From: Mucilaginibacter auburnensis | GTDB taxonomy: Bacteria; Bacteroidota; Bacteroidia; Sphingobacteriales; Sphingobacteriaceae | Direction: 5' to 3' | Assembly: GCF_002797815.1 (NCBI RefSeq) | Contig: NZ_PGFJ01000002.1 | Location: 1,426,001-1,490,000 of the forward strand | DNA length: 64,000 bases | Shown: one piece after another, positions 51,016 through 60,741 of the stretch | Position numbering within the stretch: the first letter of the stretch is position 1 | Layout of the letters: every line of letters begins with the position of its first letter | Notes under the pieces: generated by a model | The model's database searches: none | Seen by the model: only the letters and a program-made list of their open reading frames with translations | What the model was told of the DNA's origin: nothing | Program-made: the position numbers and the translations under genes

Positions 51016-51410
51016 TGCACGGCCTCCTTTATTACAATTTTTTGTGGTGGCGCTAATGATTCTTTTATACCAAGGGTATCTGTACGCTGGGCAACCTCAT
51101 TGAGGGTGCTTTTAAAAGCCATATCTGCTTTAGCTACCTTGTAACCCCAATTAAGTTCTTTAACCTCTTTGTTAAGTTTATCAATTTTGCGAATGTTCTT
51201 TTCGGCCAGGTGCCTGTTGCCTATGTAGATCATGCCTAAAAAAGCCACGTACAATACAAAAGGCAAGGCACGGGTAGCCTCCTCGGTAGTAATAAAACCG
51301 TTAGTGAAAAATTTCATCCAGAAGTTATCCGGTATCTCCTTTTTTGTTGCCTCAGCAACGGGAGTTACTTCTTTTTCTTCTTCGATCTCGGTACGTAAAC
51401 GATTGGTCAT
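51012..51410 (-). CDS. FtsL-like cell division protein
   Basis: The 132-residue protein has a basic and acidic cytoplasmic N-terminus (about 1-40), one hydrophobic segment (about 46-62, ALPFVLYVAFLGMIYIG) and a periplasmic coiled-coil-like part (KIDKLNKEVKELNWGYKVAKADM). The position between rsmH and ftsI, and the length, match the FtsL-like putative division proteins of Bacteroidota. Sequence likeness to E. coli FtsL is low. Four-base overlaps on both sides show translational coupling. Confidence 0.85.
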   Translation of the reverse strand: MTNRLRTEIEEEKEVTPVAEATKKEIPDNFWMKFFTNGFITTEEATRALPFVLYVAFLGMIYIGNRHLAEKNIRKIDKLNKEVKELNWGYKVAKADMAFKSTLNEVAQRTDTLGIKESLAPPQKIVIKEAVQ

Positions 51411-52309
51411 TTCTTTACCGCTATTCTTAATTTAGCGCTCCGTGCCCTGTTATTATTTTTTATTTCTTCTTCTGATGCCGTTATAGCCCCCCTACTTACA
51501 GCATCAAATGGTTTTTGATCATTACCATAAAGGTCTTTCTCTACCTCACCGCTGAATTTTCCTTTAGCGATGAAGTTCTTTACCAACCTGTCTTCCAGCG
51601 AATGGTATGACATTACCACCAATCTCCCGCCGGGCGCCAAAACTTCTGCACTTTGCATTAAAAAATCCTTCAACGCTTCCAGTTCCTTGTTAACCTCAAT
51701 ACGCAAAGCCTGAAAAACCTGCGCCAGGTATTTATTTTCTTTACCGCGCGGAATTAAACCCACGATGGCATTTTTTAAATCGGCAACTGTATTCAATGGC
51801 GTATTTAAACGCGCCGTAACAATTGTTTTTGCCAATGATTTGGCATTTTGGATCTCACCGTAAATACCGAATATGCGATGCAGATCAGCCTCCGCATAAG
51901 TATTAACCACCTCTTTAGCACTTAATGCAGATGCCTGGTTCATACGCATATCCAGTTCCGCATCAAAACGGATGGAGAACCCCCGTTCGGCCTGGTCAAA
52001 CTGATAGGATGAAACACCCAGATCTGCCAGAATACCATCAACCGGCATGGCGCCGTGCAAACGGCAAAAATTCTTCAAAAAACGAAAATTCTGATCAACC
52101 AGCGCAAAGCGGTCGTCAGCAATAGCATTTTGCTGCGCGTCAGCATCCTGGTCAAAGGCCAGCAAGCGACCGTTCTCTCCTAAATGCTTCATGATCTCGC
52201 GCGAATGACCGCCACCACCAAAGGTTACATCAACATAGGTTCCATCAGGACGAATATTGAGCGCCTCAATACACTCGTGCAGCATAACGGGGGTATGATA
52301 ACTACTCAT
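51407..52309 (-). CDS. rsmH: 16S rRNA (cytosine(1402)-N(4))-methyltransferase
   Basis: The 300-residue SAM-dependent enzyme (MraW) methylates C1402 of 16S rRNA. It has YHTPVMLHECIEAL, VDVTFGGGGHSREIM, GILADLGVSSYQFDQAERGFSIRFDAELDMRMN and YHSLEDRLVKNF, a full set of family motifs. It overlaps mraZ by 8 bases and ftsL by 4. Confidence 0.97.
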   Translation of the reverse strand: MSSYHTPVMLHECIEALNIRPDGTYVDVTFGGGGHSREIMKHLGENGRLLAFDQDADAQQNAIADDRFALVDQNFRFLKNFCRLHGAMPVDGILADLGVSSYQFDQAERGFSIRFDAELDMRMNQASALSAKEVVNTYAEADLHRIFGIYGEIQNAKSLAKTIVTARLNTPLNTVADLKNAIVGLIPRGKENKYLAQVFQALRIEVNKELEALKDFLMQSAEVLAPGGRLVVMSYHSLEDRLVKNFIAKGKFSGEVEKDLYGNDQKPFDAVSRGAITASEEEIKNNNRARSAKLRIAVKK

Positions 52310-52775
52310 CTATCCTCCTTACTTTTGCACCACCCTTTACCTCTTCGGCCAAACGGGCAAAATTTTCAGGCTCATCATCCAACTCAGCATCATATGCCGA
52401 TTTAGCCCAAACCTCTATTTTATTTAACTGGCAGGAAAGCACTACATCGCCGTTTACATCAATGCCTGCGTATTCAAGCAACGACTTTGGCAAAAGCACC
52501 CTGCCGGCTGCATCCAACGTCAATTCAGACGCGCCACGCATAAAATATCTAATGAACTCGCGTGTTTTTTTCTCGTATTGATTAAGTTCGTTCAACTCAG
52601 CCACAGTTGTATCCCATTCTTTCCGGGTGTAGATCACCAAATGCTTTTCAAAGCCGCGGTTGATCACAAGGCCCTCAGCAACAGCTTCTGGTAGCTGTTT
52701 TTTGAGGCCAACAGGGATCATCATGCGTCCTTTGGCATCCAGTTTACAATCAAATTCACCCAAAAAATTTGGCAT
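52302..52775 (-). CDS. mraZ: Transcriptional regulator MraZ
   Basis: The ATG at 52775 (157 residues) begins MPNFLGEFDCKLDAKGRMM, the standard MraZ opening. The in-frame sequence upstream, up to 52835, is rejected. The tandem AbrB-like domains contain DAKGRMMIPVGLKK and DAAGRVLLPKSLLEYAG. MraZ rings bind repeated TGGG boxes in their own promoter and regulate the cluster. It is the first gene of the division cluster. Confidence 0.95.
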   Translation of the reverse strand: MPNFLGEFDCKLDAKGRMMIPVGLKKQLPEAVAEGLVINRGFEKHLVIYTRKEWDTTVAELNELNQYEKKTREFIRYFMRGASELTLDAAGRVLLPKSLLEYAGIDVNGDVVLSCQLNKIEVWAKSAYDAELDDEPENFARLAEEVKGGAKVRRIDE

Positions 52776-52860
52776 AGTTACACTTCGGCAATTATTGTAA
52801 CGTAAAAGTAAATCACTTTTCCCACTTTTAAACACTTTTTACCACCAAAAAGTTTTCAAC

Positions 52861-52886
52861 ATTCATTTACCTCCATTTTATCCCAC
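52861..52886 (-). promoter_or_regulatory. Candidate MraZ box array
   Basis: On the minus strand, TGGGA (52885-52881), TGGAG (52875-52871) and TGAAT (52865-52861) occur with a spacing of exactly 10 bases, upstream of mraZ. MraZ boxes are TGGGN repeats with 5-base gaps; here the first copy is perfect and the next two are degraded. A further single TGGG lies near 52821. The rest of the 413-base gap (52776-53188) holds no gene or repeat I can support. Confidence 0.55.
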
Positions 52887-53188
52887 TTCGAGTATATTTA
52901 AGGTGATTAAAACACAATGGTGATTGCTTATTTATTTAGTTAACAAGCAATTATGGAAATGAATTTCAGGTGGGAGAAAAACGGCGTTTAAAGTCGCAAA
53001 AAACGTGTGTTGAGCGAGATATGGCGACAAACGCTATTATTGCTTTAACTATTGGTTATAACAAATAATACAATAGTCAAAACACTAAGCGGCTAATAGG
53101 CAGCATAAGGTTTATAAAGGAATTGGCAATCAGCACTCATAAATATTAAAGGCGCAAAGCAATAGCAGAGATATATAATTTGAGGTTC

Positions 53189-55027
53189 TTAAATCACCCC
53201 GTACAACTCACCTCCCGGCTGCCCCATCAGGTCAACCAGTTGCTCAATTTCACGCACACGCTCTAAAACAGGCGCATGGTGCGGCTTTATGCGTGCATCA
53301 ATCATTAAGGGGCCATGGCAACCCCAATGCTTGTGCTCGGTAAATTCATTGATGCCATAAATATCATGCGACGGATTACTGCGGGTAAAGGTTACCCAAA
53401 CAAAGTTATCGATGTTAGCTGCAGTAAACGCAGCATCATCACATAATACCATCAGCGGTAATCCGCTAAGGTCCATCTCGCTCAAATGCTCCTGCAATAT
53501 TTCCAGCATTAAAGGCATATCGCTGGTGCGGATGTTGGCAGGCACCTCAATAGCCAACACACCCGGTATTACCATTTGCCAATTAACAAATGGGCGCGGC
53601 AAGGTAAATCCGCCGGGCATTTGAGGCCAAAGCTCGCGTTTTACATCGCCGGCTACGGTTATGGCCACTTTACTGCCAGAGTTTAGTCCGCTGCCACTAT
53701 AATCAAGTGTATCAATGGTTGTTTTGGTATAAAAGTGCAAATCACGGGTTAAATCAATACGTTTTAATATGTGGGTTAGAAAACCGCTGAGATCATGAAT
53801 ATTGAGCGTTGGATAATCCTCATGCGCAGCAATAAATAGGTATTTAGCCAGGCTTAACTGGTTCTTACCTAAAATATGATTAGCTATGGTCAATATTTCC
53901 TGCGGACGACGTTCTTTCAAATAAGGCGTGTAACGCTCGCTGCCTATTGCAAACAAAAGCGGGTGAACTCCTGCAGCGTCGACAGCATTAACCTCTTTCA
54001 GGCCGGGAATTTCTTTTGGCAGTGCCGAACCTGCTATCTCATGTATCAAAGCGCCAAAACTGGTATCTTCCTGCGGAGGTCGGCCAACTACCGTGAACGA
54101 CCATACCGCATCCTTACGATGGTACACATTGTGCACTTTCATTAACGGAAAAGGGTGCGTTAAGCTGTAATAACCCAAGTGATCTCCAAAAGGGCCCTCA
54201 GGTTTATTTTCATGCGGCATTACAGTTCCGGTTATTACAAAATCAGCATCAGCAGAAATACAAAAACCTTCATCGTCATACAAATACCTGAACCTCCTGT
54301 TACCCAGAGCGCCTGCAAATGTCATTTCTGATAGCCCCTCGGGCAGCGGCATAACCGCAGCTACCGGATGCGATGGCGGACCACCCACAAATATGCTTAC
54401 CTTAAGCGGCTGCCCTTTTGCATTGGCTTTGGTTTGATGCACACCAATACCACGATGCAGTTGATAATGTAAACCTATTTCCTCATTTAATATATAGTCA
54501 TTACCGGCCAGTTGTATGCGGTACATACCCAGGTTGGCGTTCATGATGCCTGGCTTGTCCGTATCTTCGGTATAAACCTGAGGCATGGTAACAAACGGAC
54601 CACCATCTTTTGGCCAGTTAACTATTTGCGGGATATCGCTTATCTGGCAGCGTTCAAAATTTTTGAGGTAACTTTTACTTAATTTTTTTGGCAAAGCCGA
54701 AAATGCAGTAAGCGCAACACCGGCATTTTGTATCGGGTTCTTTATAGCTGACAAGGGGTCATTCTTGAGCTCAACCAATCGCTTTATCTTATCCAACGAA
54801 TCGCGGAAGATGAATTTTGAACGTTCCAGTGTACCAAACAAGTTAGACACTGCCGGGAATTTACTACCCTTTACTTTTTCAAATAATATGGCAGGGCCAT
54901 TTGCCTCAAATACCCTCATGTGTATGGCAGCCATTTGCAAATGCGGATCAACCTCCTGCTTAATGCGGATTAAATGACCGTTCTTTTCCAGATCGGCTAT
55001 ACATGCCTGTAAACTTGGATACCCCAT
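53189..55027 (-). CDS. UbiD family prenylated-FMN decarboxylase
   Basis: The 612-residue protein is longer than typical UbiD (about 490-500). It has LKNFERCQISDIPQIVNWPKDGGPFV, AGNDYILNEEIGLHYQLHRGIGVHQ, PHENKPEGPFGDHLGYYSL (Glu/Arg/Asp metal and catalysis region) and WSFTVVGRPPQEDTSFG. Bacteroidota homologues of this length are annotated as menaquinone biosynthesis decarboxylases. It needs a UbiX-type flavin prenyltransferase, not adjacent here. The substrate is a family-based inference. Confidence 0.88.
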   Translation of the reverse strand: MGYPSLQACIADLEKNGHLIRIKQEVDPHLQMAAIHMRVFEANGPAILFEKVKGSKFPAVSNLFGTLERSKFIFRDSLDKIKRLVELKNDPLSAIKNPIQNAGVALTAFSALPKKLSKSYLKNFERCQISDIPQIVNWPKDGGPFVTMPQVYTEDTDKPGIMNANLGMYRIQLAGNDYILNEEIGLHYQLHRGIGVHQTKANAKGQPLKVSIFVGGPPSHPVAAVMPLPEGLSEMTFAGALGNRRFRYLYDDEGFCISADADFVITGTVMPHENKPEGPFGDHLGYYSLTHPFPLMKVHNVYHRKDAVWSFTVVGRPPQEDTSFGALIHEIAGSALPKEIPGLKEVNAVDAAGVHPLLFAIGSERYTPYLKERRPQEILTIANHILGKNQLSLAKYLFIAAHEDYPTLNIHDLSGFLTHILKRIDLTRDLHFYTKTTIDTLDYSGSGLNSGSKVAITVAGDVKRELWPQMPGGFTLPRPFVNWQMVIPGVLAIEVPANIRTSDMPLMLEILQEHLSEMDLSGLPLMVLCDDAAFTAANIDNFVWVTFTRSNPSHDIYGINEFTEHKHWGCHGPLMIDARIKPHHAPVLERVREIEQLVDLMGQPGGELYGVI

Positions 55028-55138
55028 ATCAATTATTTGTGCGGCAAAAGTACAAATTGGGTAAGGCGTTTATCAAATATATAATTGGGTAGTTGTTAAC
55101 GTTGACCTTCAAATTATAATACAGACCTGATCTAAACA

Positions 55139-57625
55139 TTAATTGCCGGATCCGGCTACGTTACCCGTGCGGCGTTGTTCCTCTTCGTTACTTACCCTGT
55201 GCGAACCGGCATTTTTAAGCTGCCTGTTTCCAAAACGATAACTAAAGCCAAACCTTACAACGCGGCCTTCTTCGCGGTTAACTATAGCCAGATTTAAATT
55301 CTGGTAGTTGGTGAACGAACGGTCGCGCTCAGTTCTGAAAAGGTCAACAGCGGCCAGTCTGAATGTGCCCATTTTATTAAATACCGACTTACTTATCCCA
55401 GCATCAAACCTGTAGTTGGACTTAAACCTGCTCACCCCGTAAAAGGTTGGCGATTCGTATTTCACGATCACTTCTGCAGAAAAACCCGCGCCTATAGTAA
55501 AACTCTGTATAGAATTGAAAAGCACATCCTGTATTCCCTTATCTAAGTTTCCGTTTTCAGCATAAGCTTTAATGCGCTGGTAGGATGCATCTATTGCAAA
55601 TGTTGCGTTCCACCATTTAGTAAATTCAAGCGGGGCAAAAAACCTGATGCCATAAACGGCCCAGCGGCCAAAATTTTCGCGCGTGGTAACGTTCACCTTA
55701 CTTTCATTATCCTGATTGTAGGCATTGAAATCGTAAAAATTATCGGTGACTGAGGCATACAAGCTTGTGCTGATTCTGTTTTTATACAAATGCGCCAGCT
55801 CCAGCTTGTTAGTATAGGAAGGCAACAATTGGGGGTTGCCCGAACGGTAATCATACAAATCTACGTAGTATAAAAAAGGATTAATATCCTCATACAAGGG
55901 TCTGAATATACTCCTGTTGAAACTAAGTGTAAACGTGTTTTTTTCGTTTTGCGTGTACTTTATTGATGCCTGCGGAAACAGATCGGTATAATTTTTTTTA
56001 AAGTTATTTTTGATATTTACAGAAGTACCCGTTGCTATGGTTTGTTCAACACGTAAGCCTGCAGTAAACTTCCATTTAGTTACCGATGTATTGAACAGTG
56101 CATAAGCCGCATTTATGTTTTCGCTATAAGCAAAACTACTGCTAAACCGCGGATCAACCGTGTATGCGCCATTCACCTGGGGGCCAAATATCAAGTCGTT
56201 GTCACTCTCTACATGGCTGTATTTTAATCCTGTTTCCAGTTGTGAGTTCTTTGACAGCGGTTTAGTGTAATCGACTTTTGCGGCCCAGATATTTATTGCG
56301 GATGGCGACAGATTTTGCTGGAATAGCGTTGGCCTGTACACCTCTCCAGATGCCTTATTGAAGTAATTGCCTATGTACTCGTCAGATTTACGGTCAAAAT
56401 GATTGAAGCTCAAATCGGCCGAAAGCGTTTGTCCGAGCGTATCTAACTTTCCACTATAATTTACATCGTAATTTAAGTTAGATAGGTTACGCTTCAGGTT
56501 AGCCATGGTAACTATTGTTGAATCAAACCTTCCATTGTTAGAAATGCTCAGGAAATTATCTTTTTGATAGGTACTGTTGTTAATGGTTCCATTCACCAAC
56601 ACACCTAAAGTGTGTTTAGGCGACAAGAAGAAATCAGAACCCAGTCTGAAAGTGTGATTAAAACTCTCGCGGGTGGTGTAATAGCGCGAGTTATAATCGC
56701 TCACCAGCGATTGATAGGTAATATTTCTATCGGTAGTAAATGTGCGGAATGATTTATTTGCTGAGTAGTTATAGTTACCGAAAATATTAACCTTGCCCAT
56801 ACGGTTATTGAAGGTTACGCCACCGGTAGCTTTGTAAAATTTGCCGTAGCCAACACCTAAATTAAAGGTGCCGTTAGTGCCGGCATTAGCTCCCTTTTTT
56901 AAAATGATATTGATAACACCTACTCCACCAGCATCATATTTAGCCGATGGATTTGATATCAATTCTATTTGCTGCACGTTGCTACTCTGCATACCCTGCA
57001 AAATGGCAGTTAAATTCTCGCCTGTTAAATTGGTTGGCTTGCCATCTATTAATATCATGGCACTTTGCCGGCCAATAATGCTTATAGACCCGTGACTGCC
57101 GATCTGTACTCCTGGTGCCTGCCGCAACACTTCGTAAACCGAGTTGCCCTCGGCAACAATACTGCTTTGCACATTAAGCACCACCCGCCCTGGTTTTACC
57201 TCAACGTAAGCTCTCCGCGCACTCACAGACACTTCTTTCAATTCGGGAACAGATTTATTAAGGGTAATATCTGGCGCTACCACGTCTTCGCTCCCGATAA
57301 AATACGGACCAGATAAGGATTGATCATAACCTATGCGCGACGCAATTAAAAGATAGGCCCCCTGTTTAACTGTAAAGGCAAATTGGCCGTTGACATCACA
57401 GGCGGTTGAGCTTAAAATGGATGAATCAGCCGCTAAGAGAATAACTGTAGATAACTCGGCGGGCGCCTTGTTTTCAATAAATACTTTACCCCGTAAGAAT
57501 TGCGTTTTTACTTGGGCACTGGCATTTGTAGCGGCAAATAATATTAAACCAATAACCGCCAATTTGATCAAAGCTGTAATTGGTTTTTTGTACGAATTAT
57601 AATGTAAGTAGATTTTACCGATCAT
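55139..57625 (-). CDS. TonB-dependent-receptor-like outer-membrane protein
   Basis: The 828-residue product has a signal peptide (cleavage near NASAQ, about 38). A CarboxypepD_reg-like domain follows (about 40-130; LRGKVFIENKAPAELSTVIL), then a plug-like region (about 150-245; VVLNVQSSIVAEGNSVYEVLRQAPGVQ, ISNPSAKYDAGGVGVINIILKKG), and a long barrel with many strand pairs (about 250-828). No clear TonB box is visible, which fits the beta-barrel family 3 outer-membrane type common in Bacteroidota. Transport substrate unknown. Confidence 0.86.
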   Translation of the reverse strand: MIGKIYLHYNSYKKPITALIKLAVIGLILFAATNASAQVKTQFLRGKVFIENKAPAELSTVILLAADSSILSSTACDVNGQFAFTVKQGAYLLIASRIGYDQSLSGPYFIGSEDVVAPDITLNKSVPELKEVSVSARRAYVEVKPGRVVLNVQSSIVAEGNSVYEVLRQAPGVQIGSHGSISIIGRQSAMILIDGKPTNLTGENLTAILQGMQSSNVQQIELISNPSAKYDAGGVGVINIILKKGANAGTNGTFNLGVGYGKFYKATGGVTFNNRMGKVNIFGNYNYSANKSFRTFTTDRNITYQSLVSDYNSRYYTTRESFNHTFRLGSDFFLSPKHTLGVLVNGTINNSTYQKDNFLSISNNGRFDSTIVTMANLKRNLSNLNYDVNYSGKLDTLGQTLSADLSFNHFDRKSDEYIGNYFNKASGEVYRPTLFQQNLSPSAINIWAAKVDYTKPLSKNSQLETGLKYSHVESDNDLIFGPQVNGAYTVDPRFSSSFAYSENINAAYALFNTSVTKWKFTAGLRVEQTIATGTSVNIKNNFKKNYTDLFPQASIKYTQNEKNTFTLSFNRSIFRPLYEDINPFLYYVDLYDYRSGNPQLLPSYTNKLELAHLYKNRISTSLYASVTDNFYDFNAYNQDNESKVNVTTRENFGRWAVYGIRFFAPLEFTKWWNATFAIDASYQRIKAYAENGNLDKGIQDVLFNSIQSFTIGAGFSAEVIVKYESPTFYGVSRFKSNYRFDAGISKSVFNKMGTFRLAAVDLFRTERDRSFTNYQNLNLAIVNREEGRVVRFGFSYRFGNRQLKNAGSHRVSNEEEQRRTGNVAGSGN

Positions 57626-57791
57626 TAATTGCCTTTATTACGCACTTTTTAAAGCAAATGTTTACTATTTAAGATAGATAAAGTAACCTTTCATGGCATG
57701 CTTTGGTTAAAATGCGCAACCAATTTAAATAGTAAGCTGTTTTTTACTAATTTTCCCATTGAAACCGCGGTATCAAAACCACCCCATATTA

Positions 57792-59081
57792 ATGAAAAGA
57801 TTTAATATTATAATAATAAGTATTCTTTTTCCGGCAGTGCTGTTTGCCCAGCCAGAACCGGCAAATTACAAAGCTGCTTTAGGCTTGTTTGAAAAATTTT
57901 ATAACCGCAATCAGCCTGATAGTATTTCGGCCCGTTTTAGCGCTCAAATGAAAGCGCAGCTGCCTGCAGCGCAGTTCAGAGAGACCACAACGCAGCTAAA
58001 AGCTCAGTTAGGCGATCTGGTAAAGGCTGATTTTGTATCATACGCCGATCCGCTTACTGTGTATAAAGCTACATTCAAAAACGGCACTTTCCTGTTAAAT
58101 ATATCACTTAACGCTAATAATGAATTTATAGGCTTGCTGCTCAGACCTTATCAGGAAACGGCAGCCACCGCGGCAATTACTGATCCCTCAATAGCCGAAT
58201 CGCCGGTGTTGCTGAAAACACTTACCGGTACGTTATCCGGTACATTGGCTATTCCTGCTAATGCAGCGGGCAAAGTGCCGGTTGTGTTGATCATTGCCGG
58301 ATCGGGTGCTACAGACAGGAACGGCAATAACAACCAGGGCTTACAAACCAATACTTATAAGGAAATAGCCGAAGCGCTGAGCAAGCAGGGCATAGCATCT
58401 TTACGTTATGACAAACGCATGGTTGGTCAAAGCGTTAGCACGCAAAAAGAGGAGAACTTGGTTCTTGATGATTATACCGATGATGCCATAGCCTTTATTA
58501 ACCTGTTAAAAGCCGATCAGCGGTTTTCAAAAGTGGTGGTACTGGGCCATAGCGAGGGCTCGTTAGTTGGCATATTGGCCAGCGGCGCTGTTGAAGAAAG
58601 CGTAGCCGGTTTTATCTCCGCTGCCGGAGCAGGTGAACCTGCGGAAAAAATATTGCAGGAACAGATGAAATCGCAGCCATCGTACCTGGCAGCAGGGCTT
58701 AACAAAGTGCTGGATTCGCTGCGTCGCGGAAGGATAGATAAAAAGGTTGACCCGCAACTTTATGCCATTGCGCGTCCAAGCATACAAATGTTTTTGATGA
58801 GCTGGTGCCGTTTTGATCCGCAAAAGGAAATTAAAAAACTGAAGATCCCCATATTGATCGTACAAGGTACTACCGATTTGCAGGTAAACGTAAGCAATGC
58901 TGAGAAATTGAAAAAAGGTGCATCAAAAGCTAATTTAGCCGTTATACCCGGCATGAACCATATTTTAAAAGAAGCGCCCGAAGACAGGCAACAAAACCTG
59001 GCCACCTACACCAAACCCGATCTGCCGCTTAAACCTGAGTTCGTAACCAGCGTGGTGAGCTTTATCAAGGGGCTGAAGTAG
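57792..59081 (+). CDS. Secreted alpha/beta hydrolase with DUF3887-type N-terminal domain
   Basis: The ATG at 57792 (429 residues) is preferred over an upstream TTG at 57759, because a signal peptide (cleavage near LFAQP, about 20) follows. Residues about 25-115 form a DUF3887-like domain (ALGLFEKFYNRNQPDSISARF). A serine hydrolase domain (about 150-425) follows with the oxyanion segment LIIAGSGATDRNGNN, the nucleophile elbow GHSEG and a C-terminal GMNHILKEAP region with the catalytic His. Substrate is unknown. A terminator follows. Confidence 0.85.
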   Translation: MKRFNIIIISILFPAVLFAQPEPANYKAALGLFEKFYNRNQPDSISARFSAQMKAQLPAAQFRETTTQLKAQLGDLVKADFVSYADPLTVYKATFKNGTFLLNISLNANNEFIGLLLRPYQETAATAAITDPSIAESPVLLKTLTGTLSGTLAIPANAAGKVPVVLIIAGSGATDRNGNNNQGLQTNTYKEIAEALSKQGIASLRYDKRMVGQSVSTQKEENLVLDDYTDDAIAFINLLKADQRFSKVVVLGHSEGSLVGILASGAVEESVAGFISAAGAGEPAEKILQEQMKSQPSYLAAGLNKVLDSLRRGRIDKKVDPQLYAIARPSIQMFLMSWCRFDPQKEIKKLKIPILIVQGTTDLQVNVSNAEKLKKGASKANLAVIPGMNHILKEAPEDRQQNLATYTKPDLPLKPEFVTSVVSFIKGLK

Positions 59082-59103
59082 CACTGTTATTAAAATAATT
59101 TAA

Positions 59104-59136
59104 AGCTGTAAGATGTTCTCTTACGGCTTTTTTTAT
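59104..59136 (+). terminator. Terminator after the hydrolase gene
   Basis: AGCTGTAAGA (59104-59113) pairs with TCTTACGGCT (59119-59128, one T:G pair), followed by a T-run. It lies inside an alternative upstream frame of the next gene, which argues for that gene's later start. Confidence 0.8.
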
Positions 59137-59169
59137 TTTTGCAGATATATTAAGAAATCAACCCTTATC

Positions 59170-60651
59170 ATGAAACTCCCCTTTCTGTTTTTAGCCTTTT
59201 TAATTGTATTTTATTCAGCCAATGCGCAACAAAAAAATCCACCCGTAGTTGAAAATTTCGCTAAAAGAATCACCAACTCGGAGGCTATGGTCTTTGATGA
59301 ACATTTAAATGTTATAGGCTTACAAACAGACGATGATAAATATGATGTTGTTGGTGTTGACGAAAACATGCAATCTTTGTGGAAGATAGCTTTAGATGCT
59401 AATACCTTGTGGATAAAGAAATTCAAAAGCAAGGTATTGGTGCTTGCATCGCTAACCAACAAGTCTAAAGCGGTAGGTGACGTAACCTACACGGCATACA
59501 TGATTGATCCGGCTACCGGTAAGATAGCCGGCAACAAGGTAGTTTATCATGCAACCAATGAATTTGTACAGCAACCTCAGATATTTACAGGAAACGGTGA
59601 TTTTTTTAAGCTTGCCGTACGAACCACAACACGCAAAGAAAATACCGGCGTGTGGGCGGACATGTTCAAGTCTGGTGGTAAAATTGCCAAAGAGTGGAAC
59701 CAGACCGCCGACTTGAGGATCATTTCATATAATGAAAAACTGGATACTATAAACACTTTAAAGCCCGTAACAACTAACGGACTATTTCTATCGCTTACCG
59801 TAAATAAAAATCAGGATGTGTTTATAGGTTGGTTTAACGGGCCAAGTATGGAAATTTATAAATACGATGCCGGCCAAACCAAACCTTCTAATTTTATGGC
59901 AGTACCCGTAGACTTTAAATCCGGACAGAATAGTATAGTAGCTAACACCTTATTCTTAAGACCATCAGAAAATAAAAACATCATTAATTTGGCGTTGCTT
60001 TATAACAATGAAAAAGGTTTCCCTCAATTGGGTATTGGTAGAATGGACTTCTCTAACAATCAGAAAAAATTTGTTACGCAAGTTTTTGACAAAGCAACTT
60101 TAAATGCATTTAAGAAAAGCTTTCAGCCTGTAAACAAAGACCTTGACAATGTTGATTTTGGTCTTCCTGAAGCGATGACTATTCAGCATATAGAAGAGGT
60201 AAATGGAAATATTGTTGCGGCGGTTGCTGCTAATTGGTTTCAAACAAGCAGCAGGGGTATTACAGTTCATATAACCAGCTCTGTTATAATTAACAGCTAT
60301 GACCAAAACTTAAATCTCAAATTCCAGCAAGTTTTACCAACTACCGGTTTTCATGTGTCAGACGTTCTTACTGTAGCCTTTCATGTTAGGAAAAATGAGT
60401 TAGATGTACTCGCCAACACCAAAAACGGCATGGCATCAAATGCTTGTGCCTATGCGGCGCTTGACCTCAATACAGGTAAGTGGGTAAAAATGTATAAGCT
60501 GTCAAAGAAAAAAATTCCAGCCTTTGCTTATTCAAGAGGCTCGTCGGCATTGTGGTATGCCGATAGGTTTGTTGTTCCGTATTTTAGTCTGGTAACATAT
60601 AGTTATGTAAAAAACAACATTGACCTGCAATCAAACTTTTACCTCGACTAA
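59170..60651 (+). CDS. Secreted protein of unknown function (about 493 aa)
   Basis: The ATG at 59170 starts a clear signal peptide (MKLPFLFLAFLIVFYSANAQ); an earlier in-frame ATG (59113) lies within the terminator hairpin and is rejected. The mature part looks beta-rich with repeated short strand patterns (VVGVDENMQSLWKIALDANTLW, DFSNNQKKFVTQVFDKATL). It may form a beta-propeller-like fold, but no repeat can be aligned with confidence. No family recognised. It is followed by 90 bases and purU. Confidence 0.7.
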   Translation: MKLPFLFLAFLIVFYSANAQQKNPPVVENFAKRITNSEAMVFDEHLNVIGLQTDDDKYDVVGVDENMQSLWKIALDANTLWIKKFKSKVLVLASLTNKSKAVGDVTYTAYMIDPATGKIAGNKVVYHATNEFVQQPQIFTGNGDFFKLAVRTTTRKENTGVWADMFKSGGKIAKEWNQTADLRIISYNEKLDTINTLKPVTTNGLFLSLTVNKNQDVFIGWFNGPSMEIYKYDAGQTKPSNFMAVPVDFKSGQNSIVANTLFLRPSENKNIINLALLYNNEKGFPQLGIGRMDFSNNQKKFVTQVFDKATLNAFKKSFQPVNKDLDNVDFGLPEAMTIQHIEEVNGNIVAAVAANWFQTSSRGITVHITSSVIINSYDQNLNLKFQQVLPTTGFHVSDVLTVAFHVRKNELDVLANTKNGMASNACAYAALDLNTGKWVKMYKLSKKKIPAFAYSRGSSALWYADRFVVPYFSLVTYSYVKNNIDLQSNFYLD

Positions 60652-60741
60652 CCATAGCCCTCTTAATAAGGTTTACCAAGCTTATTTATAAAATAACAGG
60701 CGTAGTTTATACCTTAGCGCTGTGTATTTATAACATTTGCC

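Noticed and set aside
52776..52835. Upstream extension of mraZ to 52835
   Set aside because: The conserved MraZ start MPNFLGEFD is at 52775; the added residues do not match the family.
59113..59169. Upstream start of the unknown secreted gene at 59113
   Set aside because: The first codons lie in a terminator hairpin, and the ATG at 59170 directly begins a signal peptide.
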